A stretch of 64,000 nucleotides of DNA from Sandaracinaceae bacterium. Lineage in GTDB: Bacteria > Myxococcota_A > Polyangia > Polyangiales > Houyiibacteriaceae. The stretch covers positions 1 to 64,000 of the forward strand of contig JADJJE010000028.1 in the NCBI GenBank assembly GCA_016706685.1, given 5' to 3'. Shown here in pieces: positions 54,043 through 62,404 of this stretch (within the stretch, counting starts at the first letter, position 1; each line of letters opens with the position of its first letter). The translations under genes and the position numbers were made by a program. The notes under the pieces are model-generated. The model had not been told where the DNA came from and did no database searches. It was given only the letters and a program-made list of their open reading frames with translations.

Positions 54043-55566
54043 CTACTCTGCCTCCTCGCGCGGAGCAACACCCGCCAGATCGCGCGCGAGCTGCTTCTTG
54101 GCCGCCATGTCGGTGCCCCGCAGGATGTGGATGCGCTGCGCCTGCGGGCTGCCTGCGCCGTGCATGGACTCGGTCAGGTAGCCCACCGCGTTGCGGCCCA
54201 GGGTCATGTTCTCGATCAGCCGCATGATGCGCATGCGCTCCTCGGTGGGGATGTCGCCGCGCCCGCGCAGGTACTTCTCGATGAGCGGGCCCACCTCTTC
54301 GCTGCGGAAGTCGGCCTCGGACGGCATGGTCACCATCAGGCCGCCGGCCAGGTCCTGCGCCAGCCGCGCGATCTCGTAGGGGAAGCGCGTGACGTTGTGC
54401 TTGCACACGTTCGACAGCGTGGCGTCGTTCATGAAGATGCCGCTCGGGAGCTGCTTCGCCTGGTGCGACGACGCGATGCCGCACGAGTAGATGGTCTCGT
54501 TCAGGTGGATCATCTCCACCAGCTTGTCCTTGATGTGCGACACGTTCTCGACGCCGTTGCACTCCGCGACCGCGGCCGCGGCGCCGATCAGCACGTCGCC
54601 GAGGCCGGTCTTGCACACGTAGCTGGCGCGGTGATAGGCGGTGAAGCGCGCCACCATCTCCTGCGCGTACTCGTACTCACCGTCCATGAACACGTGCTCG
54701 TTGGGGACGAACACGTTGTCGAAGTGCACCAGCACCTCTTGGCCGCCGAACTCGGCGTTGCCCACGTCGATGCTGCCCCCCTCCATGGCGCGGCTGTCGC
54801 ACGACTGCCGGCCGTACACGTAGGTGATGCCGTCCACGTCACCCGGGACCGCCGCCACCACCGCGTAGTCGCGGTCGGCCGCCGTCATGTTCATGGTGGG
54901 CATCACGCAGATCCAGTGCTGGTTCCAGCCGCCGGTCATGTGGGCCTTCGCACCGGTGATGTACACACCCTCGGGCGTGCGCTTGGTCACGTGCAGGAAC
55001 ATGTCCGGGTCGAGCTGCTCGTGCGGTCGCTTGCTGCGGTCGCCCTTCGGGTCGGTCATGCCGGCGGCCACCAGCAAGTTCTTGCGCTGCAGCTGCTCGA
55101 GCCACACCAGGAAGCGCTGGTGGTACGCGCTGCCCTTGGCCGCGTCGATCTCGAACGTGATCGAGTGCAGCACCGAGATGGTGTCGAGCCCCGTGCAGCG
55201 CTGGAAGCACGTGCCCGTGAGCTGCCCCATGCGCCGCTGCATCTTGTTCTTGGCCACCAGGTCGTCCGGCGACTCCACGATGTGCAGGAAGCGGTTGACC
55301 TTCTTGCCCACGATGGGCGAGTGCGCCGTGGCCAGCTCGGGCTCCGCCTCGGCGAGGTCATAGCTCGCGCGCAGCGCGTTGATGGAAGGCCGGATGATGG
55401 GGTGGTCCACCGGCTCGTCCACCAGCTTGCCGAACAGGTAGAGCTTGGTGCCGCGCCCGCGCAGGCTCTCGATGTACTCCGCGCCGTTGGTGATGGTGGG
55501 CATGCGCGCCCAGCGCGCCTCGGCCGTCTCGGGCTCACGCCAGCTGGTGGGGTTCCCTTGGTCCAT
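54043..55566 (-). CDS. 4-hydroxybutyryl-CoA dehydratase-like flavoprotein
   Basis: 507 residues, matching the family that includes 4-hydroxybutyryl-CoA dehydratase/vinylacetyl-CoA isomerase and, more distantly, 4-hydroxyphenylacetate 3-monooxygenase. TCFQRCTGLD gives C120 and C124, and YHRASYVCKTGLGDVLIG gives H312 and C318. In the clostridial enzyme the [4Fe-4S] ligands are two Cys in C-x3-C plus a His and a Cys; the last two are seven apart there and six apart here. That supports the dehydratase over the monooxygenase, which lacks them. The expected reaction is 4-hydroxybutyryl-CoA to crotonyl-CoA, by a radical mechanism with FAD. It is flanked by CoA-related genes. Confidence 0.85.
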   Translation of the reverse strand: MDQGNPTSWREPETAEARWARMPTITNGAEYIESLRGRGTKLYLFGKLVDEPVDHPIIRPSINALRASYDLAEAEPELATAHSPIVGKKVNRFLHIVESPDDLVAKNKMQRRMGQLTGTCFQRCTGLDTISVLHSITFEIDAAKGSAYHQRFLVWLEQLQRKNLLVAAGMTDPKGDRSKRPHEQLDPDMFLHVTKRTPEGVYITGAKAHMTGGWNQHWICVMPTMNMTAADRDYAVVAAVPGDVDGITYVYGRQSCDSRAMEGGSIDVGNAEFGGQEVLVHFDNVFVPNEHVFMDGEYEYAQEMVARFTAYHRASYVCKTGLGDVLIGAAAAVAECNGVENVSHIKDKLVEMIHLNETIYSCGIASSHQAKQLPSGIFMNDATLSNVCKHNVTRFPYEIARLAQDLAGGLMVTMPSEADFRSEEVGPLIEKYLRGRGDIPTEERMRIMRLIENMTLGRNAVGYLTESMHGAGSPQAQRIHILRGTDMAAKKQLARDLAGVAPREEAE

Positions 55567-55595
55567 GTGCGTCTACCTCTTCCGCGCCGTGCGGC

Positions 55596-56738
55596 TCACA
55601 GTTGTGCAATCGCGCCGCTCGCGAGCAGCGCGTCGAGCTGGTTCTGATCGAAGCCGCACTCTCGCAGAACCGCGAGGGTGTCGGTGCCGGGCATGCGCGC
55701 CGGCGTGGGTGTGCCCGACGCGGTGCGGCTGAAGCGCGGCGTGGGCCGGGGTTGCACCGCGCCCTCCACGGTCACGAAGCTCTCACGCGCCACGTTGTGC
55801 GGGTGCTGCGGCGCCTCTGCGATCGACAGCACGGGCGCGAAGCACACGTCGGTGCCCTCCATGAGCGCGCACCACTCGTCGCGTGTCTTGCCGCGCATCA
55901 CCTCGGCGAGGCGCGCCTTCTGGTCGGGCCAGCGGCGTGTGTCCAGCTGCTTGCCGAACACGGCCGGGTCGAGCTCGGCCTTCTCCATGAGCAGCTGGTA
56001 GAACTTGGTTTCGATGCTGCCGATGGCCACGTGCTTGCCGTCCGACGTCTCGTAGGTGTCGTAGAAGTGCGCGCCCGTGTCGAGCATGTGCGTGCCGCGC
56101 TGGTCCGTGAACATCCCCTGCGCGCGCAGGCCGTAGAACATGGCCATGAGGGCCGCCGAGCCCTCCACCATGGACGTGTCCACCACCTGGCCCTGGCCGC
56201 TGCGCTGCGCCTCGAGCAGGCCGCACACCATGCCGAACGCCAGCATCATGCCGCCGCCGCCGAAGTCGCCCACCAGGTTCAAGGGCGGCATGGGCTGCTC
56301 GTCGCGGCGCCCCATGGCGTGCAGCGCGCCCGAGAGCGCGATGTAGTTGATGTCGTGGCCGGCCACCTGCGCGAGCGGCCCGTCTTGCCCCCAGCCAGTC
56401 ATGCGGCCGTAGACCAGGCGCGGGTTGCGCGCGAGGCAGTCGTCGGGGCCCACGCCCAGGCGCTCCGTGACGCCGGGCCGGAAGCCCTCGATGAGCCCGT
56501 CGGCGTGCTCGCACAGCTGCAGCAACGCAGCCGCGCCCGCCTCCGTCTTGAGGTCCAGCGCGATGCTGCGGCGGTTTCGGAACAGCACGTTGTGCCCCAC
56601 GTAGGCCGACGGGTTGCCGCCGGGGCGGTCGATGCGGATGACCTCCGCGCCCATGTCGGCCAGCATCATGCCGCAGAAGGGGCCCGGGCCGATGCCCGCC
56701 AGCTCGAGGATGCGGAGGCCGCTCAGTGGTCCAGACAT
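55596..56738 (-). CDS. Alpha-methylacyl-CoA racemase-like (family III CoA-transferase fold)
   Basis: 380 residues. AGHDINYIALSG gives H128, NLVGDFGGG gives D158, and G-S-I-E gives E243; these spacings equal the catalytic His-Asp-Glu set of the mycobacterial racemase (H126, D156, E241). The N-terminal LRILELAGIGPGPFCGMMLADMGAEVIRI and NKRSIALDLK-like RNRRSIALDLKTE are family motifs. This separates it from CaiB/Frc CoA transferases, which have Asp at the first position. It racemises the alpha-methyl group of branched acyl-CoAs. It is the first gene of the acyl-CoA operon on this strand. Confidence 0.9.
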   Translation of the reverse strand: MSGPLSGLRILELAGIGPGPFCGMMLADMGAEVIRIDRPGGNPSAYVGHNVLFRNRRSIALDLKTEAGAAALLQLCEHADGLIEGFRPGVTERLGVGPDDCLARNPRLVYGRMTGWGQDGPLAQVAGHDINYIALSGALHAMGRRDEQPMPPLNLVGDFGGGGMMLAFGMVCGLLEAQRSGQGQVVDTSMVEGSAALMAMFYGLRAQGMFTDQRGTHMLDTGAHFYDTYETSDGKHVAIGSIETKFYQLLMEKAELDPAVFGKQLDTRRWPDQKARLAEVMRGKTRDEWCALMEGTDVCFAPVLSIAEAPQHPHNVARESFVTVEGAVQPRPTPRFSRTASGTPTPARMPGTDTLAVLRECGFDQNQLDALLASGAIAQL

Positions 56739-56880
56739 GGTGTCCTTTGCTGTGTCCTAGGGTACATGCCTGGGGAGGCTACCACGCTTGTCACCATCTG
56801 GTGAATTGGAGATGGGCTGGCGAGATGTCGTTTGACGCTACACGCGCGATCCGGCACCAATCGCGAGTCTTTTGGGAGTC

Positions 56881-58830
56881 ATGCGCTTCGACACGCCCCT
56901 TACGCCACGCCTCCTGCCAGGCGCGCTCGTGCTCGTGCTGGCCCTCGGTGGCTGCGCGCCGGTGAGCCTGCGCATCGCGCGCACGGACACCATCCACTTG
57001 ACCACCGACAGCGCGGGCCCCGACGCCTACCGCATGCTGCGCGCCATGGAGACGGACCGGCGTGCCCTCGTCGAGACGTTCTTCCCGTGCGCGGAGCGTC
57101 AGCAGGAGGGGCCCATCGATGTGGTCGCGCTGGTCGAACCCCGCTCGTTTCAGCGCTTCGTCCCGGACGACTTTTCGGGTGTCGGGGGCGTGCACATGGC
57201 TCATGCCCAGCGGGTGGTGCCCCGCCCGCCCACGCTCGCCTTGCGGTGGCAATACAGCCCCGCCGCCACGCGCTCGGTCTTTCGCCACGAGCTCACGCAT
57301 CGTCTGATTGCGCGCTGCATGCCGCAAGCACCGGCATGGTTGCACGAGGGGCTCGCCGAGCTGCTCTCCACGGCCGAGGTCGCCGACCAGGAGCTTCGCC
57401 TCGGCGTCCCGCCCTACTTCTTCGACGACCTCGGCGGGAGAGTGGGCCGCGTTGGGGACGTTCTCACGCGCTATGTGCCCCGCGGCAGGCTGTTGAGTCT
57501 GGACGCGCTGCGCGCACTGCTTCCCGATGGAATCTGGGTGGCGGACGACCCCGACCAGACCGCGGCGCACTACGCGAGCGCCTGGGCGCTGGTCTCCGTG
57601 CTCGTGACCGGACCCCAGGAGCTTCGGCGTGGCTTCGTGGACTACCGGCAGGCTTTGAGCGTGGGCGTCGAGGAGCCGGTGGCGTGGGAGCGGCACCTCG
57701 CCGAGCTGCCCGTGGCCGCGCACTACACGCGCTTCATCGAGGCCGACGTACGGCGCTACACCACGTACCCCCTCCCGGGCGCCGGGGCGTCACTTTCCGC
57801 AACGGAGCGCGCGTTGACGGCGCGTGAGGCAGACCTCTTCTGGGCCAGTCACGTGCCCTGGGACACGCAAGCGGGACGCCGCGATGCGCTCGCAGCGCTC
57901 GATGCGCTCGAGCGTCGTGAGCCGGGGAGCTGGGCTCATCCGGAGGTGGCCGTGCTGCGAGGCGGCATCCATGCGGAAGGCGGCGATGCCCAGGCCGCCG
58001 CCGACGCGCTCGGCGAAGTCCACGACCCTGACGCCGTGGCGTTTGCGCGGCTCGCGCTGCGCATGATGGACGAGTACACCAGCCCGCCATTGCCAGGGCA
58101 GTCGATCGAGCGCCTGCGTGCACGCCCCGCGACGGAACTGCGCGTCGACGAGCTGACCACGCTCACTCAGCGCGCGAGCACCGCGTTCGAGCATGAGGTG
58201 CTCGCGCGCGCCTGGCTGAGCCTGCTTCAGTTCCAGCGAGCCCTCGGTGAGGCGCACCTGGCCATCGCGGAGGACGCCACGTGCGCGCAGTGTTGGGTGA
58301 CCCTCGGCCTAGCCGAGCTCCAATCCGGCAACGTGCAGCGTGGTGTGCAGTCGCTCGACCGCGGCGTCGCGCTGATGGGGCTCTCGCACAGCGGCCGTGG
58401 CTCTTGGGTGAGGCGCGCGGGGCTCTACGCCTATGGGGCCGCCGGCCGTCGAATGTGCGAGACCGTGCCTCCCGCGAGCATGCCGGCATCGTCCCCGGGT
58501 GACACCCCAGAAGCGGACTCCCCGGCCGAGCCATCCTCCCCGTCTTCGCTCACGCCAGATGCCCTCCGAGACGTCATTCGGGGCCACCTCGACGCGGTGC
58601 GTGCTTGCTACGAGGATGAACGCGCGCTGCTGCCCCTCGTGGAGGGCACGGTCCGGGTGCGGTTCATCATCGGCCCTGACGGCTCGGTCATTGGCGCGCA
58701 GCTCGCGGACTCGGAGCTGGCCGGCACACTCGGGTGCTGTGTGCTTCGTGAGGTCTACACCTGGCAGTTTCCGGAGACCGGGGGTGGACTGGTGTCCGTC
58801 ACCTATCCGTTCACCCTCGCCTATCGGTAG
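56881..58830 (+). CDS. Lipoprotein with HExxH peptidase-like, TPR and AgmX-like domains
   Basis: 649 residues from ATG 56881, which has GGGAG directly before it. The signal peptide ends L-G-G-C. F-R-H-E-L-T-H with H136/E137/H140, then PAWLHEGLAEL with E159, is the gluzincin pattern of the DUF1570/peptidase-MA-like group, so zinc binding is likely. Residues about 300-520 are helical repeats (TPR-like: ARAWLSLLQFQRALGEAHLAIAEDATCAQCW). The last 90 residues, with V-R-A-C-Y-E, VEGTVRVRFIIGPDGSV and VYTWQFPETGGG, are an AgmX/PglI-type C-terminal domain, related to TonB C-terminal domains. Peptidase activity is inferred only. Confidence 0.82.
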   Translation: MRFDTPLTPRLLPGALVLVLALGGCAPVSLRIARTDTIHLTTDSAGPDAYRMLRAMETDRRALVETFFPCAERQQEGPIDVVALVEPRSFQRFVPDDFSGVGGVHMAHAQRVVPRPPTLALRWQYSPAATRSVFRHELTHRLIARCMPQAPAWLHEGLAELLSTAEVADQELRLGVPPYFFDDLGGRVGRVGDVLTRYVPRGRLLSLDALRALLPDGIWVADDPDQTAAHYASAWALVSVLVTGPQELRRGFVDYRQALSVGVEEPVAWERHLAELPVAAHYTRFIEADVRRYTTYPLPGAGASLSATERALTAREADLFWASHVPWDTQAGRRDALAALDALERREPGSWAHPEVAVLRGGIHAEGGDAQAAADALGEVHDPDAVAFARLALRMMDEYTSPPLPGQSIERLRARPATELRVDELTTLTQRASTAFEHEVLARAWLSLLQFQRALGEAHLAIAEDATCAQCWVTLGLAELQSGNVQRGVQSLDRGVALMGLSHSGRGSWVRRAGLYAYGAAGRRMCETVPPASMPASSPGDTPEADSPAEPSSPSSLTPDALRDVIRGHLDAVRACYEDERALLPLVEGTVRVRFIIGPDGSVIGAQLADSELAGTLGCCVLREVYTWQFPETGGGLVSVTYPFTLAYR

Positions 58831-58891
58831 CGCTGCTGCTGCTACCCGGTCCCGGTGTATGCTGGGGGGCAGCCGCAACGTCGAACCTCAC

Positions 58892-59560
58892 ATGACACCT
58901 CTCCGCTCGGCGCTCAGCGCGCTCCTCATCCTCAGCCTAGCCGTGACGGCCCCCGGGTGCCTCGCGGGCCTGAGTTCCCAGCAGCGCGAGCAGTGTCGCC
59001 AGCTGCGCGGCCGGGCTGCAGGGCGCGCCGTCGGTGGTGTACTGGCTTCCGTGGTGGTCCTCGGCGTGCTCGTCATCGCGGCGGCGGCCACGGGCGGCTC
59101 GCCCAATTTCGGCAACATCGGGCGGCCCGCCCGCAGGCGCGCCAACCGCGAGGCGCGCCTGACCGCGTGCCGTCAGCCCGATCCCAACAGCCCGAGCGAC
59201 CCGGGCTTCGTGGTGGACCTGCAGCCCGCGGTGCCGGTGCTGGGTGCGGACTCGCCGGCCGACGTGCCCCTCTTGCCGGAGCCCAGCGGTCCTCCCTCGG
59301 TGGCCGAGCTCGACGAGGCCATCGTGCAGCAATACAGCGACCTCCTGGCGTGCGGCCTGCAACCCGAGCGGCTGCTCTACCTGGACGCGCGCATCAAGGG
59401 CCACGACGGCTCGGTCACGGGCGTGGTGCTGGGCGGCGAGGGCTCTTTCGGCATGAGCGTGAGCTGCGTTTCGAACGCGCTCTCGGACATGCGCTTCCGC
59501 CCGTTCGACGGAGTGGTGGACGTGCGCTGGGCCGTGCAGCTGGACGCCGCCGCGCCGTAG
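58892..59560 (+). CDS. Small AgmX-like lipoprotein
   Basis: 222 residues. The signal peptide ends A-P-G-C. After a short linker, residues 45-65 form a hydrophobic helix (VGGVLASVVVLGVLVIAAAA). The C-terminal 100 residues, with LLACGLQPERLLYLDARIKGHDGSVTGVVL and CVSNALSDMRFRPFDGVVDVRWAVQL, resemble an AgmX/TonB-like energy-coupling domain, as at the end of the preceding protein. The gene follows that protein by 61 bases and is likely co-transcribed. The + strand ends here before the homopolymer tract. Confidence 0.75.
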   Translation: MTPLRSALSALLILSLAVTAPGCLAGLSSQQREQCRQLRGRAAGRAVGGVLASVVVLGVLVIAAAATGGSPNFGNIGRPARRRANREARLTACRQPDPNSPSDPGFVVDLQPAVPVLGADSPADVPLLPEPSGPPSVAELDEAIVQQYSDLLACGLQPERLLYLDARIKGHDGSVTGVVLGGEGSFGMSVSCVSNALSDMRFRPFDGVVDVRWAVQLDAAAP

Positions 59561-59592
59561 TGCTCAGGCGCGCCGTGGCCGGGGGGGTATCT

Positions 59593-60079
59593 GACGTTGT
59601 CGGGCGTGGCCCCCCCCCCGGGCGGGGGGGGCGGGCGCGGCGCGGCCGGCGGGCGGGCCCGCCCCGGGGGGGGGGGGGCGGGGCGGCGCCCCGGCCCCCC
59701 CCCCCCGCCGCGGCGCCGGCCGCCCCCCCCCCCGTCGCCCCCGCCGAGGCACCGCCCCCCCCCCCCCCCCCCCCCCCCGCCGGGCCCCCCCCCGCCCCCG
59801 GGCGGGCCCCCCGGCCGGCCCCCGGGGGGGGCCCCCCCCCCCCCCCGGGGGGCCCCGGCCCCCCCCCCCCCCGGGGCGCCCCCCCCCGGGCGCCCCCCGG
59901 CCGCCCCCCCCCCCCCCCCGGCGGGGCCCGCCCCCCCGGGGGGGGGGGGGGCCCGGCGGGGCGCCCGGGGGGGGCGGCGCCCCCCCCCCCCCCCCGGGGG
60001 CCCCCCCCCCCCCGGGCCCCCCCCCCCCCCGCCGGCCCCCCCCCCCCCGCCCCCCCACGCCCACGACAACGACAACGTC
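59593..60079. repeat. Homopolymer tract inside inverted-repeat arms, convergent intergenic
   Basis: The left arm is GACGTTGTC directly followed by GGGCGTGG (59593-59609). The right arm is CCACGCCC (60055-60062) and GACAACGTC (60071-60079) with an extra ACGACAAC between. The interior, about 59610-60054, is almost all runs of C and G of six to twenty bases, with hardly an A or T. Real DNA of this kind would be extraordinary; a collapsed or dark-base artefact at a strong hairpin is likelier. No gene can be placed here. Confidence 0.7.
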
Positions 60080-60087
60080 CGGTGTGG

Positions 60088-60979
60088 TCAGACGCACACG
60101 CGCGCATCCACCTTCGAGGTGAACGCGAGGAACGCCTCCAACACCGCCTCGGCGGCCTCCACTTGCGGGTAGTGGCCCACCGGCAGGCGCACCGTGTCGA
60201 TGCCCGGGCGCAGCTGCTCCATGCGCTCCACCAGGTGCTCGCCGCTCACCGGGTCGTGCACGCCGTTGATCATGCGCAGCGGCACACGGGTCTTTAGCAG
60301 CGCGCCCACCCAGCGCTCTCGCTGCGCGCGCCGCTCGGCCATGTAGGCGATCAGCTCGGCCAGCGCGCGCTTGCCCCCGCTCGCGCTCCATGAGCGCGTA
60401 GAACTGTGACAGCTCGGCGTCCGTGGGCTGCGTGTCGGGGCCGAATACGCTGGCGAGCGAAGCCTTGAAGCGCCTCGGCCCGGACAGCCGTGAGACCAGC
60501 GGGCCAAGGCGCGACGCCAGCAGCTTCTGGATGGGGCGCGCCCGGTGCATCTCGGGCAGGAGCCCGCCGTTCAGCAGCGTGATGGACAGGAAGCGCGGCG
60601 TGCGCTTCTCGGCGTGCCGCGCCAGCAGCTCTTGGCCCACGCTCACCCCGTAGTCGTGGCACAAGAGGTGCGCCTCCGCGATGCCCAGCTCGGCCAGCAG
60701 CGAGAGGTGCAGCTCGGCCTGCTCCACCACCGTGTACGCGTGCCCGGCGGGCTTGTCGGTGAAGCCGAAGCCCAGCATGTCGGGCGCCACCACGTCGAAG
60801 CGCGCCACCAGCGCGGGCCACAGCTTGTGGAAGTCCCAGCCGGCCGTGGGGTAGCCGTGGATGCAGACCAGCGAAGGGCCGCTGCCCTCGCGCCGGTAGA
60901 ACACGCGGTGCCCGCGGAACGTGGTGTACGTGCCGCCGCGCTCCCACGCCTCGATGGTGCTCACGTCAGTAGTCGTCAT
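60088..60979 (-). CDS. Alpha/beta hydrolase, interrupted by one frameshift
   Basis: About 297 residues once one G in a run of five (near 60374-60380, minus strand) is removed; then ALMERERGKRALAELIAY reads through. HGYPTAGWD is the oxyanion region, C-H-D-Y-G-V-S-V-G carries an Asp nucleophile, and PVGHYPQVE carries the catalytic His near the C terminus. As with the hydrolase at 15139, this is the epoxide hydrolase/haloalkane dehalogenase type. ATG 60979 overlaps the stop of the preceding gene by 14 bases; a GTG at 60964 is an alternative. Confidence 0.72.
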
Positions 60980-62387
60980 GCGGCATGCTGCTCCCGCCCG
61001 AGCGCAGGTACTCGAACGGCGTGACGTGGAGCAAGTTGGACGCGCGCGACGTGTACACATCGGCGCTCTGCTCGATCTGCCGCGCCAGCAGGCTGCGCGT
61101 GGTGCCCGTCTTCAGCAGCGGCCCCCAGTGGGGGTTGACCAGCTCGCCGGCGGCGCGCGCCAGCGGGGCGATGCGCTGGTCCAAGGTCACCAGCTGCTCG
61201 CGCAGGGCCTGCACCTCGGCGCGAATGTCGCCGCTGCTGGCCTCGGGTTGCGGGCCATAGCCCTTGGTCTTGCGCTGCAGCTGGAGGCGCATGGACGAGT
61301 AGCGGAACTCGAGGGCCGACTTCTCGCTCATGAGCGTCACCAGCTCACGGTCGCTCTCGGCGAAGGCGCCCAGCGCGCCGAGCTCGTCCTCCAGCTCGCG
61401 CAGCACCAGCATGGTGCGCCAGCGCTGCAGGGTCTTGCTCACCTCCACGTCGCTGAAGATGTGGTCCCCCACGTACAGGATCTCGGCGCCCGACAGCCCC
61501 AGGTGCGCCTCGATGCGCGACGCGTTGCCGCCCAGGTAGGCACCCCCCGCCTTGAGCGCGCCCGTCACGGGCTTCAGCAGGCCATCGTCGCTCACGATCT
61601 CGAAGATGTCGTTGCGCTGCTCGAAGAACGCGGGCTTGCGCGCGGACACCACCACCAGGTCGAACAGGTCGCGCCAGGTGCCGTCCTCCACATACGGGTC
61701 GAACACGTAGCGCATGATGGCCGACGTGTAGGACCACTCGGAGTTGGTGATGACCAGCAGCTTCTTGCCCGCCGCGCGCAGGTCCATGAGCGCCAGCGGC
61801 AGGTCCGGGTCCACGTCGATGTAGCGCTCCGGCGCGGCGATGATCTCGGCCTTGAGCGTGCCCTCCATGTGCGTGGCGTCCAGCTCGCGGCGCACCAGGC
61901 GGTGCAGGTCGGCGTAGCCCATGGGGCGCGGCAGCTTGCCGGCGTCCAGCAGGTCCACCAGCTGCATGAACAGGCACGCCTCGGAGAGCGCGAAGAGCGT
62001 GTGCAGGAAGTACCAGCGCCCGTGCGAGGCCAGGTCCACCAGCACGCGCGAGTAGGTGTCGCGTTGCTGCGCGAACTCGAGGCGCTTGGTCCCGTGCGCG
62101 GCGCGCGTCACGTAGCCGAAGCGGTTGGCCTTCACCACGTTGCCCAGCTCGAGGTCGATGACCAGGCCCAGCTGCGCCAGCTGCAGGTCGAACTCGAGGT
62201 CCGCCACCGGCCAGCCCATGTCCAGCAGGCGCTGCCGCACGTGCCGATAGGCTGCGCGCTCCCACGCCTCGTGCCGGTAGTGCACCAGCGTGTAGTCCAT
62301 GTCGAAGCCGATGGCCTCGATGCTGCGCAGGTTCAGCGTGCGGTTGACGAAGATGCGACGCGTCGAGGGCGTCTTCGGCAGTTCCAT
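60966..62387 (-). CDS. HAD-superfamily 5'-nucleotidase (IMP/GMP-type)
   Basis: 473 residues. The HAD motif I is G-F-D-M-D-Y-T-L-V-H (D29, D31), motif II/III includes VITNSEWSYT and motif IV is GDHIFSDV. The size and the D-M-D-Y-T-L motif fit the cytosolic purine 5'-nucleotidase HAD-IG group, which dephosphorylates IMP or GMP. The C-terminal 120 residues are helical (LEDELGALGAFAESDRELVTLMSEKSALEFRYSS) as in those enzymes. It begins 17 bases after the aldolase-like gene and overlaps the hydrolase. Confidence 0.9.
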   Translation of the reverse strand: MELPKTPSTRRIFVNRTLNLRSIEAIGFDMDYTLVHYRHEAWERAAYRHVRQRLLDMGWPVADLEFDLQLAQLGLVIDLELGNVVKANRFGYVTRAAHGTKRLEFAQQRDTYSRVLVDLASHGRWYFLHTLFALSEACLFMQLVDLLDAGKLPRPMGYADLHRLVRRELDATHMEGTLKAEIIAAPERYIDVDPDLPLALMDLRAAGKKLLVITNSEWSYTSAIMRYVFDPYVEDGTWRDLFDLVVVSARKPAFFEQRNDIFEIVSDDGLLKPVTGALKAGGAYLGGNASRIEAHLGLSGAEILYVGDHIFSDVEVSKTLQRWRTMLVLRELEDELGALGAFAESDRELVTLMSEKSALEFRYSSMRLQLQRKTKGYGPQPEASSGDIRAEVQALREQLVTLDQRIAPLARAAGELVNPHWGPLLKTGTTRSLLARQIEQSADVYTSRASNLLHVTPFEYLRSGGSSMPHDDY

Positions 62388-62404
62388 GCCGCTGTCTAAC
62401 ACGT

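Noticed and set aside
54043..55566. 4-hydroxyphenylacetate 3-monooxygenase as the function
   Set aside because: The C-x3-C and His/Cys residues match the Fe-S dehydratase branch, and the neighbours are acyl-CoA genes.
55596..56738. CaiB/Frc-type CoA transferase
   Set aside because: H128, D158 and E243 fit the racemase catalytic set; transferases have a different first catalytic residue.
59564..60300. Poly-Pro and poly-Gly frames over the homopolymer block
   Set aside because: They are direct products of C and G runs that are probably not real sequence.
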